DNA of 40,927 nucleotides from assembly GCA_900550955.1 (NCBI GenBank), contig URUF01000017.1:1-40927 (forward strand), in the 5' to 3' direction. Source of the stretch: an uncultured Eubacteriales bacterium. GTDB taxonomy: Bacteria > Bacillota > Clostridia > Christensenellales > Aristaeellaceae. The notes under the pieces are model-generated. The model was not told where the DNA came from. It ran no database searches and was given only the letters and a program-made list of their open reading frames with translations. Shown piece by piece: positions 24,173 through 32,126 of the stretch (within the stretch, counting starts at the first letter, position 1; every line of letters starts with the position of its first letter). Made by a program: the position numbers and the translations under genes.

Positions 24173-24895
24173 CTATTCCCTTTTGCGCTCCGCGTCCGCC
24201 GCCTCAAAAGGCTTTGCCAGGCCAAAGCCATCCCGCGTAATGGCCCCGCGCTCGTCCACATCCCAGTGGATCGGAAAGAAGCGGCTTCGCAGCTCCGGCG
24301 GGCATCGCTTGGAAAAGCCGACATAGGAGCCATGCGACGGGTGATTCTCCCCCGCGTGCAACTGGCAGTCCTGATAGAGCCTGGCAATCTCCCCTTGCAA
24401 AAAGCGCCGCCAAATATCGGGCGGCACCTCTGCCGCATCACCGCTGTAATAAACCGCTTCCCCTCCCGCCGCAATCAGCATGCCATACGCGGGAAGCATT
24501 TGCGTATGCCTAACGGGATAAAACGCCGCCTCCACCCAATCATCGCTGTACCGCATTGCGCTGCACAGCGTATACCTGCCCCGCGCAATACCGTTCAGCT
24601 CAAGCAGCTGGCCAATCGCCGTATCCGGATGCACCACGGTTACCGGCATGGGCTGTATATGGTGGCAATAGGAAATCAGCGTGCCCAGGCTGCCCACATG
24701 GTCGGCATGCAAATGCGTAATCAATACCACAATCCGCTTCGCGCCCTGCATCGCCTTGCGCTCAAGCAGCGCGCCAAAAACCGTGGAACCGCAGTCCAAC
24801 AGATATAGCGTTCCGTCCTTCTGAAAGCAGGCGGACGTATTACCAAACGCGGGGTTAAAAGCCGCGCCAATCCCAAGGAATTGCAAATCCATCAT
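24173..24895 (-). CDS. Metallo-beta-lactamase-fold hydrolase
   Basis: A 240-aa cytosolic protein. MMDLQFLGIGAAFNPAFGNTSACF resembles ribonuclease-Z-like and other small MBL enzymes. The metal motif THLHADHVGS supplies His61, His63, Asp65 and His66; further ligands are likely the Asp of YYSGDAAE and the His of FFPIHWD. The substrate is unknown. As the last gene of the sugar operon, overlapping the isomerase gene by ATGA (24892-24895), it may hydrolyse a sugar lactone or phosphorylated intermediate (inference). The ula ascorbate operon of E. coli also pairs a DeoR-type regulator, a TIM-barrel epimerase and an MBL lactonase, but the sequences here are not obviously those proteins. Confidence 0.8.
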   Translation of the reverse strand: MMDLQFLGIGAAFNPAFGNTSACFQKDGTLYLLDCGSTVFGALLERKAMQGAKRIVVLITHLHADHVGSLGTLISYCHHIQPMPVTVVHPDTAIGQLLELNGIARGRYTLCSAMRYSDDWVEAAFYPVRHTQMLPAYGMLIAAGGEAVYYSGDAAEVPPDIWRRFLQGEIARLYQDCQLHAGENHPSHGSYVGFSKRCPPELRSRFFPIHWDVDERGAITRDGFGLAKPFEAADAERKRE

Positions 24896-25803
24896 CCCGC
24901 CACCCGCTCTCCCGCGCACGCCTGCGCGTATTCCACCATTTCTCCGCCCAGGGAGTGCATAAAACGCAGCATGTTCAGGCAAAGCCTTGGCGGAAGCGCT
25001 TGCGTGGCATGCTTGAGCTCAAAGGAAAAATTGTTCTCATACCCAATCTCGCCTAGCGCCCGCAAAATCTCCTCCCAGTTCAGTAGGCCGTAGTAGGGCA
25101 TCAGGTGCTCGTCGCCCTTGGGCTGGCCGTGATTGTCATGAATGTGCGTCGCTTTCAGGCGCTTGCCCAGCTTGCGTATCGCCTCTGGCTGGTTCTGACG
25201 GGCAACAAACGCATGCCCCGTGTCCCAGCATACGCCCACCCGCGGGTCGTTGAAGGCGTCCACCAGATCTATCAATTCATCCACCTGGCTGCAATACCGC
25301 GCATGCCGCCCGGATTGAAACATATTTTCAAACGCGAAGCCAACGTTGTGCCGCAGCGCAAGCTCCACAAAAGGCGACCAATACTCGATATTATAGCGGC
25401 GCGCCTTTTCAAAATCATAGGTTTCATCCGCGTCAAAATCGGCCGGGTGCATTACAAGCCAGCGAACGCCCAGCATTTGCGCGGCGATGATGGAGCGGCG
25501 GAACCGTTCTTCATACCACGGCCGGTCAATCGTAAGGCTGGTCGATTCCCGCGTTCTGTAAAAGAACGAATGCGCCTGATAAAAGGTAACGTGCAGCTGC
25601 TGCGCCCGGCGCTGGACCTCCTCCACCCAGCTGCGCCATCCGTCCGTAGCCAGCGGATAGCCCTCTTTCCCCTGCGTGCCAAAGTTCATGTCCAGGTGGC
25701 GGAAGCCCGCCTCCCTGCACAGCTCCATCGCCTTAAACACCGATCCTTCCGGCGGTACGGAATCGGCGGCGCTCAGGATCGTCGTTGTTGTCGATAAACG
25801 CAT
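24892..25803 (-). CDS. Sugar phosphate isomerase/epimerase-like TIM barrel
   Basis: A 303-aa protein of the AP endonuclease family 2 / xylose-isomerase-like superfamily. Barrel strands end in metal-ligand segments: WLVMHPADF, VGFAFENMFQ (Glu), RVGVCWDTGHAFVA (Asp/His), KATHIHDNHGQPKGDEHLMPYYG (His-x-His-Asp) and NFSFELKHAT (Glu). Related enzymes isomerise or epimerise keto-sugars; others act on inositols, so the substrate is open. Start at 25803 has GAGGGAG upstream. It is 12 nt downstream of the second permease gene and probably processes the imported sugar. Confidence 0.85.
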   Translation of the reverse strand: MRLSTTTTILSAADSVPPEGSVFKAMELCREAGFRHLDMNFGTQGKEGYPLATDGWRSWVEEVQRRAQQLHVTFYQAHSFFYRTRESTSLTIDRPWYEERFRRSIIAAQMLGVRWLVMHPADFDADETYDFEKARRYNIEYWSPFVELALRHNVGFAFENMFQSGRHARYCSQVDELIDLVDAFNDPRVGVCWDTGHAFVARQNQPEAIRKLGKRLKATHIHDNHGQPKGDEHLMPYYGLLNWEEILRALGEIGYENNFSFELKHATQALPPRLCLNMLRFMHSLGGEMVEYAQACAGERVAG

Positions 25804-25815
25804 ATTGACTCCCTC

Positions 25816-26664
25816 TTACTTCATGGCGGCCTTTGAAAAGCCAGTCAGGATATAGCGTTGGAATACAAGGAACAATACCAGTATCGGCAGCGCGGCAATG
25901 CAGGACGCAGCCATAATCTGGTTCATGTTCAGCGCTTCCATGCTCAAAAACGAGTTGCGAATATCCGCTATGCCCAGGGCGATGGTACGGACCTTATCGG
26001 TCGTAGTGATCATCTTCGGCCAGAAATAGGCGTTCCACCCATTGATAAACGCCAAAATGGTCATGGTCACAACGGTCGGGCGGCACATGGGAACAAGAAT
26101 GGAAAAGATCACGCGAAGCTTGCCCATGCCATCTACCTCCGCCGCCTCAAGATAGCTGTTATCCACAGCCATAAAGCTTTGGCGTAGCAGGAAGATCGAA
26201 TACGCGGAGGCCGCCTCCGGCAATATCAGCCCCACGTAGGAATTGAGCAGCCCCTGCTTGCTAATCATGACATATATTGGAATAAACGTCACCTGGATGG
26301 GAATCATCATTGCGCCCAGGACGAGCACAAACAGGATGTTTTTGCCCCTGAACTCGCCCTTGGAAAAGCCGTATGCGGCCAATATTGACGTAACCACCTG
26401 TATGATGAGGATGCCCGCCGTGACGATCAGCGTATTGAGCAAATAGCGCGTCACCGGATAATGCGTCATGACCTGTGCATAGGCGTCCAGCGTAAAGGTA
26501 TGCGGCCAAAAGGTAGGCCTTGTCAGCAAAACCTCCTCCGTCGTTTTAAACGAGGTGATCACCATCCAATACAGGGGGAATACCATAATCAGCATAACGA
26601 GCGTTGCAAAAAAGGTCTGCAATATCGCGCGCGCCCGGCGCGTGGTCAGGAATCGTTTTTTCAC
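25816..26664 (-). CDS. Sugar ABC transporter permease (MalG type), GTG start
   Basis: A 282-aa inner-membrane permease with six predicted helices. The cytoplasmic EAA loop, which docks the ATPase, reads EAAEVDGMGKLRVIFSILVPM. The MalG-like features FPLYWMVITSFKT, AYGFSKGEFRGKN and MIPIQVTFIP are present. Start assigned to GTG at 26664 because AAGGAGG lies 8 nt upstream; the ATG at 26685 would place that site inside the coding sequence. It follows the first permease by 13 nt. Confidence 0.92.
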   Translation of the reverse strand: MKKRFLTTRRARAILQTFFATLVMLIMVFPLYWMVITSFKTTEEVLLTRPTFWPHTFTLDAYAQVMTHYPVTRYLLNTLIVTAGILIIQVVTSILAAYGFSKGEFRGKNILFVLVLGAMMIPIQVTFIPIYVMISKQGLLNSYVGLILPEAASAYSIFLLRQSFMAVDNSYLEAAEVDGMGKLRVIFSILVPMCRPTVVTMTILAFINGWNAYFWPKMITTTDKVRTIALGIADIRNSFLSMEALNMNQIMAASCIAALPILVLFLVFQRYILTGFSKAAMK

Positions 26665-26677
26665 CGCGCACGCCTCC

Positions 26678-27589
26678 TTACGCATCGTAATTGACCTTAT
26701 GGTTCGACCATTTCATGGTCACGGCCGTAAAAGCCAGCAGAATCACAAAGAACACGCAGCCCACCGCGGCCGCACGGTCCAGGCGATGGTCGGCAAAGGC
26801 CAGCCGGTAAATCTGGTAAACCAGCACCATCGTGGATTCATAAGGCCCGCCCAGCGTAAGGATGTCCACAGCCTGGAAAACCTTCATCGAGGAAACGACG
26901 GTTGTAACGACCAGGAACAGGGTCGTGGGCGCAAGCAGGGGCAGCTTGATATGAATGAGCTGCTGAAAGCCGTTCGCCCCGTCGATGGACGCGGCCTCCA
27001 AATACTGCACGCTAATGCCCTTGATGGCTGAAAGGTAAATCAGCATTGCATAGCCCATTGTGCGCCAGCCGCTGAAAAGGATCAGGGAAAGCAGCGCGGT
27101 ATCCCGGCTGCCCAGCCAGTTAACGCCGCTAAGGCCCAGCAGCGAAAGGCCGTAGTTGAATACGCCGTATAGATCGTTGTACAGCCACATAAAAACCAAT
27201 GCGGTGGATGAAACCAAAATATATTTGGGCATAACCACAGCCACACGCATCGCGCCAAACCAACCGGTCATCCGGTCAAACAGCAGCGCAAGCAGCAAGC
27301 CGCCCACCAGCGCCATCAGCACCTCGCCCAGCGTGTATAGCGCCGTAATCCGCAGGGAGGACAGAAAGGGTTTAAGTCCCCTTCCGGCAAACAGCCACTG
27401 ATAATTTTTCAAACCCACGTAGGAGTACGTAGCCCGCGATAGGTTCCAGTCCGTCAGGCTGATGCGAAACAGCTCCATAATGGGGTAATAGGTAAACAGC
27501 ACGAAAAAAATCAAAGCCGGCACGGTGCACGCAAAATCAAACAAGCCTTTCCTGCGTTTTCCGATGCCGCGCCTGTACGTCATGGCCAT
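26678..27589 (-). CDS. Sugar ABC transporter permease (MalF/UgpA type)
   Basis: A 303-aa permease. MalF-type N-terminal helix (GLFDFACTVPALIFFVLFTYYPIMELFRISLTDWN), then YVGLKNYQWLF and the EAA loop EAASIDGANGFQQLIHIKLPLL. It pairs with the MalG-type permease to form the channel. Start at 27589 (MAMTYRRGIGKRRK) has an AAGGGGG site; a longer reading to 27625 lacks one. No ATPase is encoded in the operon, so it must borrow one from elsewhere (as MsmK-type ATPases do in other Firmicutes). Confidence 0.92.
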   Translation of the reverse strand: MAMTYRRGIGKRRKGLFDFACTVPALIFFVLFTYYPIMELFRISLTDWNLSRATYSYVGLKNYQWLFAGRGLKPFLSSLRITALYTLGEVLMALVGGLLLALLFDRMTGWFGAMRVAVVMPKYILVSSTALVFMWLYNDLYGVFNYGLSLLGLSGVNWLGSRDTALLSLILFSGWRTMGYAMLIYLSAIKGISVQYLEAASIDGANGFQQLIHIKLPLLAPTTLFLVVTTVVSSMKVFQAVDILTLGGPYESTMVLVYQIYRLAFADHRLDRAAAVGCVFFVILLAFTAVTMKWSNHKVNYDA

Positions 27590-27629
27590 GCCGCATCCCC
27601 CTTTCATTACTGGGTTTGGCATCATTGGT

Positions 27630-27664
27630 AAAGCGGGGGCGGCAGCATAGCGCGCCCCCGCTTT
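27630..27664 (-). other. Stem-loop between binding protein and permease genes
   Basis: AAAGCGGGGGC (27630-27640) pairs perfectly with GCCCCCGCTTT (27654-27664). There is no proper T run. Such hairpins after binding-protein genes usually protect the upstream mRNA or partly terminate, giving more binding protein than permease. Confidence 0.65.
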
Positions 27665-27678
27665 GTTGCGTTTGCGAA

Positions 27679-28956
27679 TTACTGCGCGTCCTCATACAGG
27701 CCGGTGATTTCATCCGCCATTTCATCCAGCTGCGCCTGGATATCCGCGTTCTCCAGGAAGATCAGCGCCAGGCCGTCCTCCATAACGTCGGTGATCGCAT
27801 TGTAGCAGGGAACCTGAACCGCGCAGGTCATTTCCGTGATGTGGTTGTACATATTGGCCATTTCGGGGTTTTCGGCCAGCCAGGCCTGCCCCGCCTCGGA
27901 CTGCATAGCGTCCGCATAGTTGGCCAGGAAGCCTGTGAAGGAGGCCATTTCACGGTCCACATCGCTGCTGGTAAGGTAGGCGAGCAGCCGGTACGCCGCG
28001 TCCTTTTTGCCTTCATCCAGCTTCGCGGGAATGCACAGGGCCATGCCGAAAACCTCCGTGGTGTTTAGCGTATCGCCGGCAGGCGGCATCGCCACGCCCA
28101 GCTCGTAGCCCTTGGCCTTCATGTTGTCCAGATGGTTCTGGTACTGGGAGGACGTATGCAGAATCGCAAACGCACCGCCGTCCCAGAACATAGAGCGCAT
28201 GTTCGAGGAGCCGTTGGAGCCATATCCCCACATAATCAGGCCCTCGTCAATCCAGGCCTTTACCTGCTGGATGATCTCAACGGCCTTCTGGGAGTTGACC
28301 TGGGTGTTTCCTTCCTCGTCAATGATCACTACGCCAAAGTTCCAGAACAGCCAGGTGAAGTAATAGGAATCCCAGCCGGGCATCCACAGCGCATAGCGTT
28401 TGGTGGTACCGTCCTCGTTCTTAATCGTGGCCTTACGCAGGAAGGCGTCCATCTCCTCCCACTTTGCGGGGAACGCGATGCCCTCCTCCTGCGCCATCGT
28501 TTTATTGTAGAACACGCTGATGCCCGTAATCGTCCAGGTCAAGCCATATTGGCTTCCCTCGTAGGCATATACGTCGCGCATGTTCATGTTTGTCAAATCC
28601 GTGCCATACTTGGCGATATAGGCGTCCAGGTTTTCAATAACGCCGTCGCGCGCCAGGTTTTTAATCTCGGCGGAATGCACGGGGAACACAGCCGGCAGCT
28701 CGTCGCCGCCCGTAATATTGGCTGCCAAAACCTTTTGCAGGATTTCCGCTACGCGGCCCTGGTACTCTACGGATACCTGCTCGCCGCTATCCGCGACATA
28801 TTGATCGACCAGCTTTTGAAAATCATCCCGATACATTTCCTCCAGCGTGTGCCAGAAGGTGAGCTCCTGGGTCCCCTCCGCCAGCGCGGATGCCATCAGC
28901 GACAGCGCCATAACCAGCGATAGCCCGAGTGCAAGCCATTTGCGATAGGTTTTCAT
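27679..28956 (-). CDS. Extracellular sugar-binding protein of the ABC importer
   Basis: A 425-aa family-1 solute-binding protein (UgpB/MalE-like). Typical segments: ELTFWHTLEEMYRDDFQKLVDQY, VFPVHSAEIKNLARDGVIENLDAY, TGISVFYNKTMAQEEGI and YRLLAYLTSSDVDREMASFTGF. Signal peptide of about 26 residues (ALGLSLVMALSLMASALA). There is no lipobox cysteine after it, so it would be cut by signal peptidase I rather than lipid-anchored, which is unusual for a Gram-positive binding protein. Tryptophans cluster at WMPGWDSYYFTWLFWNFG, fitting a carbohydrate pocket. GGAGGAC site upstream. It follows the regulator gene by 57 nt. Confidence 0.92.
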   Translation of the reverse strand: MKTYRKWLALGLSLVMALSLMASALAEGTQELTFWHTLEEMYRDDFQKLVDQYVADSGEQVSVEYQGRVAEILQKVLAANITGGDELPAVFPVHSAEIKNLARDGVIENLDAYIAKYGTDLTNMNMRDVYAYEGSQYGLTWTITGISVFYNKTMAQEEGIAFPAKWEEMDAFLRKATIKNEDGTTKRYALWMPGWDSYYFTWLFWNFGVVIIDEEGNTQVNSQKAVEIIQQVKAWIDEGLIMWGYGSNGSSNMRSMFWDGGAFAILHTSSQYQNHLDNMKAKGYELGVAMPPAGDTLNTTEVFGMALCIPAKLDEGKKDAAYRLLAYLTSSDVDREMASFTGFLANYADAMQSEAGQAWLAENPEMANMYNHITEMTCAVQVPCYNAITDVMEDGLALIFLENADIQAQLDEMADEITGLYEDAQ

Positions 28957-29013
28957 GGTATGAGTCCTCCACTTTTTTATTTTCAGGCCGTTATTCCACG
29001 GCCCAAAGTACGG

Positions 29014-29769
29014 TTACAGCACCTCAACCCCACGCTGCTCCAAATAGCTGCGCGTTTCCTCGCTGAGGTCGTCGTCCGAAACCAGCGTATCAATCTGCTC
29101 CGGCATACAGATGGAAAAAGTCCTGATCTTTCCCACCTTGCTGGAATCCATCAGCACCACCTTCCTGGCGCAGCGGCGGATGACCGTCTGCTCCATCTCC
29201 CACCTATCGGCCTTGTTGCAGCCAAACCCATTTTCGGTGCTGAAACCGTTTACCGCGATGAACGCAATGTCAAAATAGATGTTTTCCATGTCGCGCGTCA
29301 GGCGCGAATCCCTCACGCTTAGGCTGGCCTTGTTCAACCTGCCTCCCAGCATATATATTTCCGCCTGCTTCAGCCGGCTCAGCTCGTTCGCGCATCCCAA
29401 TCCCCCCGTAAAAACCGTGCAGGGAATATCGGGAAAGCGCCGCGCCAATTCAATCATCGTGGAGCCGGAATCCAGGAAGATGGCCGCGTTCTCCTCGATT
29501 AAGGCGCGCGCCTTGCTTGCAATTTGCTGCTTTTTTTCAATATTTTGCCCCAGGCGCTGCTCCAATGATATATCCGAGCCGTAAATTGTATCTAAAGAGC
29601 GCGCGCCCCCGTGGATGCGCACCAGCTTGCGCTCGTCATCCAGGCCCTTCAGGTCCTTGCGCAGCGTCATCTCGGAAACTTCAGGAAACATCTCCATCAG
29701 CGTGGAAAAATTGACCGTTCCCAATCTGTTTACTGTTTCAACAATCTTCGCCCTGCGCTGGTCTATCAT
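29014..29769 (-). CDS. DeoR-family transcriptional regulator
   Basis: A 251-aa sugar-phosphate-responsive repressor. N-terminal winged helix-turn-helix (about 1-57: RRAKIVETVNRLGTVNFSTLMEMFPEVSEMTLRKDLKGLDDE..LVRIHGGA). The C-terminal DeoRC sensor domain (about 75-235) contains the phosphate-binding-type FLDSGSTMIELARRF and VFTGG. First gene of the sugar operon. Its promoter carries two copies of a 13-bp direct repeat, suggesting it represses its own operon until a phosphorylated sugar intermediate is made. Confidence 0.93.
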   Translation of the reverse strand: MIDQRRAKIVETVNRLGTVNFSTLMEMFPEVSEMTLRKDLKGLDDERKLVRIHGGARSLDTIYGSDISLEQRLGQNIEKKQQIASKARALIEENAAIFLDSGSTMIELARRFPDIPCTVFTGGLGCANELSRLKQAEIYMLGGRLNKASLSVRDSRLTRDMENIYFDIAFIAVNGFSTENGFGCNKADRWEMEQTVIRRCARKVVLMDSSKVGKIRTFSICMPEQIDTLVSDDDLSEETRSYLEQRGVEVL

Positions 29770-29782
29770 ATCGCACCTCGAA

Positions 29783-29839
29783 AAAAGTTTTGTTTCAACA
29801 TTACTTTATAGTTTTATTTTAAAATTAAAAGTTTTGTTT
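29783..29839. promoter_or_regulatory. Direct-repeat operator candidate for the DeoR regulator
   Basis: AAAAGTTTTGTTT occurs at 29783-29795 and again at 29827-29839, 44 bp apart (about four helical turns), each followed within two bases by CAACA. One copy overlaps the -35 and spacer, the other lies just before the ribosome-binding site. DeoR-type repressors often bind such spaced repeats. Confidence 0.6.
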
Positions 29840-29844
29840 GTCAA
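29816..29844 (-). promoter_or_regulatory. Promoter of the sugar operon
   Basis: Minus strand: TTGACA (29839-29844), 17-bp spacer, TAAAAT (29816-29821), in very A+T-rich DNA with an upstream A/T tract like an UP element. The -35 hexamer overlaps the upstream operator repeat. Confidence 0.82.
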
Positions 29845-30112
29845 CACAAAACGCCAATTTTATAAGAAAAAAATAAGAGCATACTTTTGAAAAGAAAGCA
29901 TGCCTCCGTTCCGGGGAGCGCGGCTTCAGCTGAAACCCCACCGCATCGGCAATGCCCCTTGCCCCGCCGCGTATGCTGCATACAGCATCCATGCGCATAT
30001 CCGCCATATATCCTCCCTCCCCTCCGTCCAGCGGATAGGCTGGACAGCTCCCGCCATGCGATTCTTTTTACGCTCTGGAAAGCGCACGCTCCCTCCCCTC
30101 TCCGCTTCCAAC
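29845..30112. other. Non-coding stretch between sugar and nitrogen operons
   Basis: Part of a 483-bp gene-free interval (29770-30252). From about 29881 the DNA turns GC-rich. Small hairpins are visible, for example ATGCTG-CATA-CAGCAT (29973-29988). Open frames here cross the neighbouring terminator and have no ribosome-binding site, so I see no gene. Confidence 0.5.
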
Positions 30113-30162
30113 AAAAAACCGGGCCCCGCCGCGTTCCGAAAGGGAAGAACGCGGCGGGGCCC
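30113..30162 (-). terminator. Terminator of the nitrogen operon
   Basis: Minus strand: perfect 16-bp stem GGGCCCCGCCGCGTTC / GAACGCGGCGGGGCCC with a 10-nt loop, followed by GG and six T. Very stable. A second 9-bp hairpin CATAAACCC / GGGTTTATG (30181-30207) lies between it and the amt stop. Confidence 0.9.
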
Positions 30163-30252
30163 TTCTTCAGGAAGGCCCTGCATAAACCCCACAGGGAAGG
30201 GTTTATGCGCGTATGCAATGCGGCGCGTCCCGCGCCGGGCTATCAATCAGGC

Positions 30253-32025
30253 TTATTCCACATCCTGCAGGGCGTCGTAGCCCTCCTCGCCGGTGCGCAC
30301 CTTGATTACCTGCTCCACATCGTACACAAAAATCTTTCCGTCGCCAATGTGGCCGGTATACAGCGCGTTCTTGGCGGCCTCGATCACCGTGCGCACGGGA
30401 ATCTTGCACACCACAATCTCTACCTCAATCTTGGGCAGCAGGCTGGTTTCCATCTCAACGCCGCGGTAATACTCGGGACGGCCCTTCTGCATGCCGCAGC
30501 CCAGCACCTGGGTCACGGTCATGCCGGTTACACCAATCTCGTCCATGGCGGCCTTGAGGCGCTCAAACATGCTCTGCTTGGTGATGATGGATACCTTGCT
30601 CATCTTCACCTCATCCACGGAGCCGCTGGAGTAATCCGCCACGGAAACAGCCTCGTCCTTGGCCACGGGCTTGCTGGGCAGCTCCGCCGGCGCGCCCATG
30701 GGGGCCTCGCCGCCAAAGCCAGCCGTAAGCCCCGCGTAGGCGGATACCAGGCCGTGCTCCTCGCGATCCAGGCCGTTGATTTCCTCCTCCTTGCCTACGC
30801 GCAGGCCCACCATCGCCTTAATCAACAGGAACGTAAGCACGATGGTTACCGTCGTAAACGCGATAATGCACGCCATACCCAAAAGCTGCGTTCCCAGCAG
30901 CCCAAAGCCGCCGCCATAGAACAGGCCCTTCCCCATAATCTGGTTCGCGCCATAGGTTACGCCGTCGCCAAAGCCGCGCGCAAAGGCGGGAGCGGTGGGG
31001 GTTGCAAACAGGCCTACCGCTATTGTGCCCCAAATGCCGTTTAGGCAGTGCACGGCCACGGCGCCCACGGGGTCGTCAATGTGCAGCTTGTAGTCCAAAA
31101 GCCACACGCCAAACACCACCAGCACGCCCGCCACCGCGCCAATCACAATAGACCCCAGCGCGTCGGTTACGTCGCAGCCGGCGGTAATGGCCACCAGGCC
31201 CGCCAGCGAGGCGTTCAGGCACATGGAAACATCCGGCTTGCCATACTTCACCCAGGTTACGATCATGCACACCACCGTGGCAACCGAGGGGGCGATGGTG
31301 GTCGTCAGGAAGATGGAGCCCAGCTCGTCTACGCTGGTGGCCGCCGCGCCGTTAAACCCGTACCAGCCCAGCCACAGGATGAACACGCCCAGCGCGCCAA
31401 TGGGCAGGTTGTGCCCCGGGAAGGCGTTTACCTTGACCACGCTGCCGTCCTTGCCGTAAACAAACTTGCCGATGCGGGGCCCAAGCATCTTCGCGCCTAC
31501 CAAAGCGCAGATGCCGCCTACCATGTGGATGCAGGCAGAGCCCGCGAAGTCGTGAAAGCCCATCTGGGCCAGCCAGCCGCCGCCCCATATCCAGTGCGCC
31601 TCAATAGGATAGATAAGCGCCGAAATGATTGCGGAATAAATGCAGTAGGACAGGAACTTGGTGCGCTCCGCCATCGCGCCGGATACGATGGTCGCGGTCG
31701 TGGCGCAAAACACCAGGTTGAACACGAAATTGGACCAGTCAAAGCTTTCATACGCGGTGAAGATGTCAAACCCCGGCTTGCCGATCAGGCCGATCAAATC
31801 CTCCCCCAGCAGCAGGCTGAAGCCAATCAGGATGAACATCACCGTGCCGATGCAAAAGTCCATCAGGTTTTTCATCAGGATGTTGCCCGCGTTCTTGGCG
31901 CGGGTAAAGCCGGTTTCCACCATGGCAAAGCCCGCCTGCATCCAGAACACCAGCGCCGCGCCAATCAGGAACCATACCCCGTACACGTTTTCCATCACAA
32001 AATCCATGATTTCGCTCGTCATCAT
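30253..32025 (-). CDS. Ammonium transporter fused to a PII signalling domain
   Basis: A 590-aa fusion. Residues about 1-430 are an Amt/AmtB channel with some eleven helices: conserved DFAGSACIHMVGG (first His of the twin-His pore), VAVHCLNGIWG (second His) and the Amt C-terminal motif GLDREEHG..AY. A linker of about 50 residues leads to a complete PII domain (about 480-590). It has KVSIITKQSMFERLKAAMDE, the T-loop QKGRPEYYRGVEM with the Tyr51-equivalent, LLPKIEVEIVV and TGHIGDGKIFVY. PII proteins normally bind Amt in trans and plug the pore; here sensor and channel are one chain. Start at 32025 follows GGAGG; the longer reading runs into a hairpin. It is transcribed after glutamine synthetase. 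Confidence 0.95.
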   Translation of the reverse strand: MMTSEIMDFVMENVYGVWFLIGAALVFWMQAGFAMVETGFTRAKNAGNILMKNLMDFCIGTVMFILIGFSLLLGEDLIGLIGKPGFDIFTAYESFDWSNFVFNLVFCATTATIVSGAMAERTKFLSYCIYSAIISALIYPIEAHWIWGGGWLAQMGFHDFAGSACIHMVGGICALVGAKMLGPRIGKFVYGKDGSVVKVNAFPGHNLPIGALGVFILWLGWYGFNGAAATSVDELGSIFLTTTIAPSVATVVCMIVTWVKYGKPDVSMCLNASLAGLVAITAGCDVTDALGSIVIGAVAGVLVVFGVWLLDYKLHIDDPVGAVAVHCLNGIWGTIAVGLFATPTAPAFARGFGDGVTYGANQIMGKGLFYGGGFGLLGTQLLGMACIIAFTTVTIVLTFLLIKAMVGLRVGKEEEINGLDREEHGLVSAYAGLTAGFGGEAPMGAPAELPSKPVAKDEAVSVADYSSGSVDEVKMSKVSIITKQSMFERLKAAMDEIGVTGMTVTQVLGCGMQKGRPEYYRGVEMETSLLPKIEVEIVVCKIPVRTVIEAAKNALYTGHIGDGKIFVYDVEQVIKVRTGEEGYDALQDVE

Positions 32026-32044
32026 TCTTCCCCCTCCAAATATG

Positions 32045-32090
32045 AAAAGCGATGCAATGAAACAACTCAATGCTTCATTGCATCGCTTTT
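32045..32090 (-). terminator. Hairpin between glutamine synthetase and amt genes
   Basis: Perfect 17-bp stem AAAAGCGATGCAATGAA / TTCATTGCATCGCTTTT with a 12-nt loop. On the minus strand it ends in CTTTTC about 19 nt before the amt start, so it can act as a glnN terminator or an attenuator of amt. Its 5' arm can instead fold into a smaller hairpin (32068-32085) with the hexaloop AATGAA. Confidence 0.75.
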
Positions 32091-32126
32091 TCTTGCTATG
32101 TTACGGCCTAAGCCGCGCAGGGCTTA

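Noticed and set aside
30113..30162. Possible transposon end or attachment site because of the long perfect inverted repeat
   Set aside because: A G+C stem with a six-T tail placed after an operon end is a standard terminator; no transposase or direct repeats nearby.
29887..31044. 385-codon plus-strand frame across the amt terminator and gene end
   Set aside because: It runs through a strong terminator and is antisense to the Amt-PII gene; shadow of codon bias.
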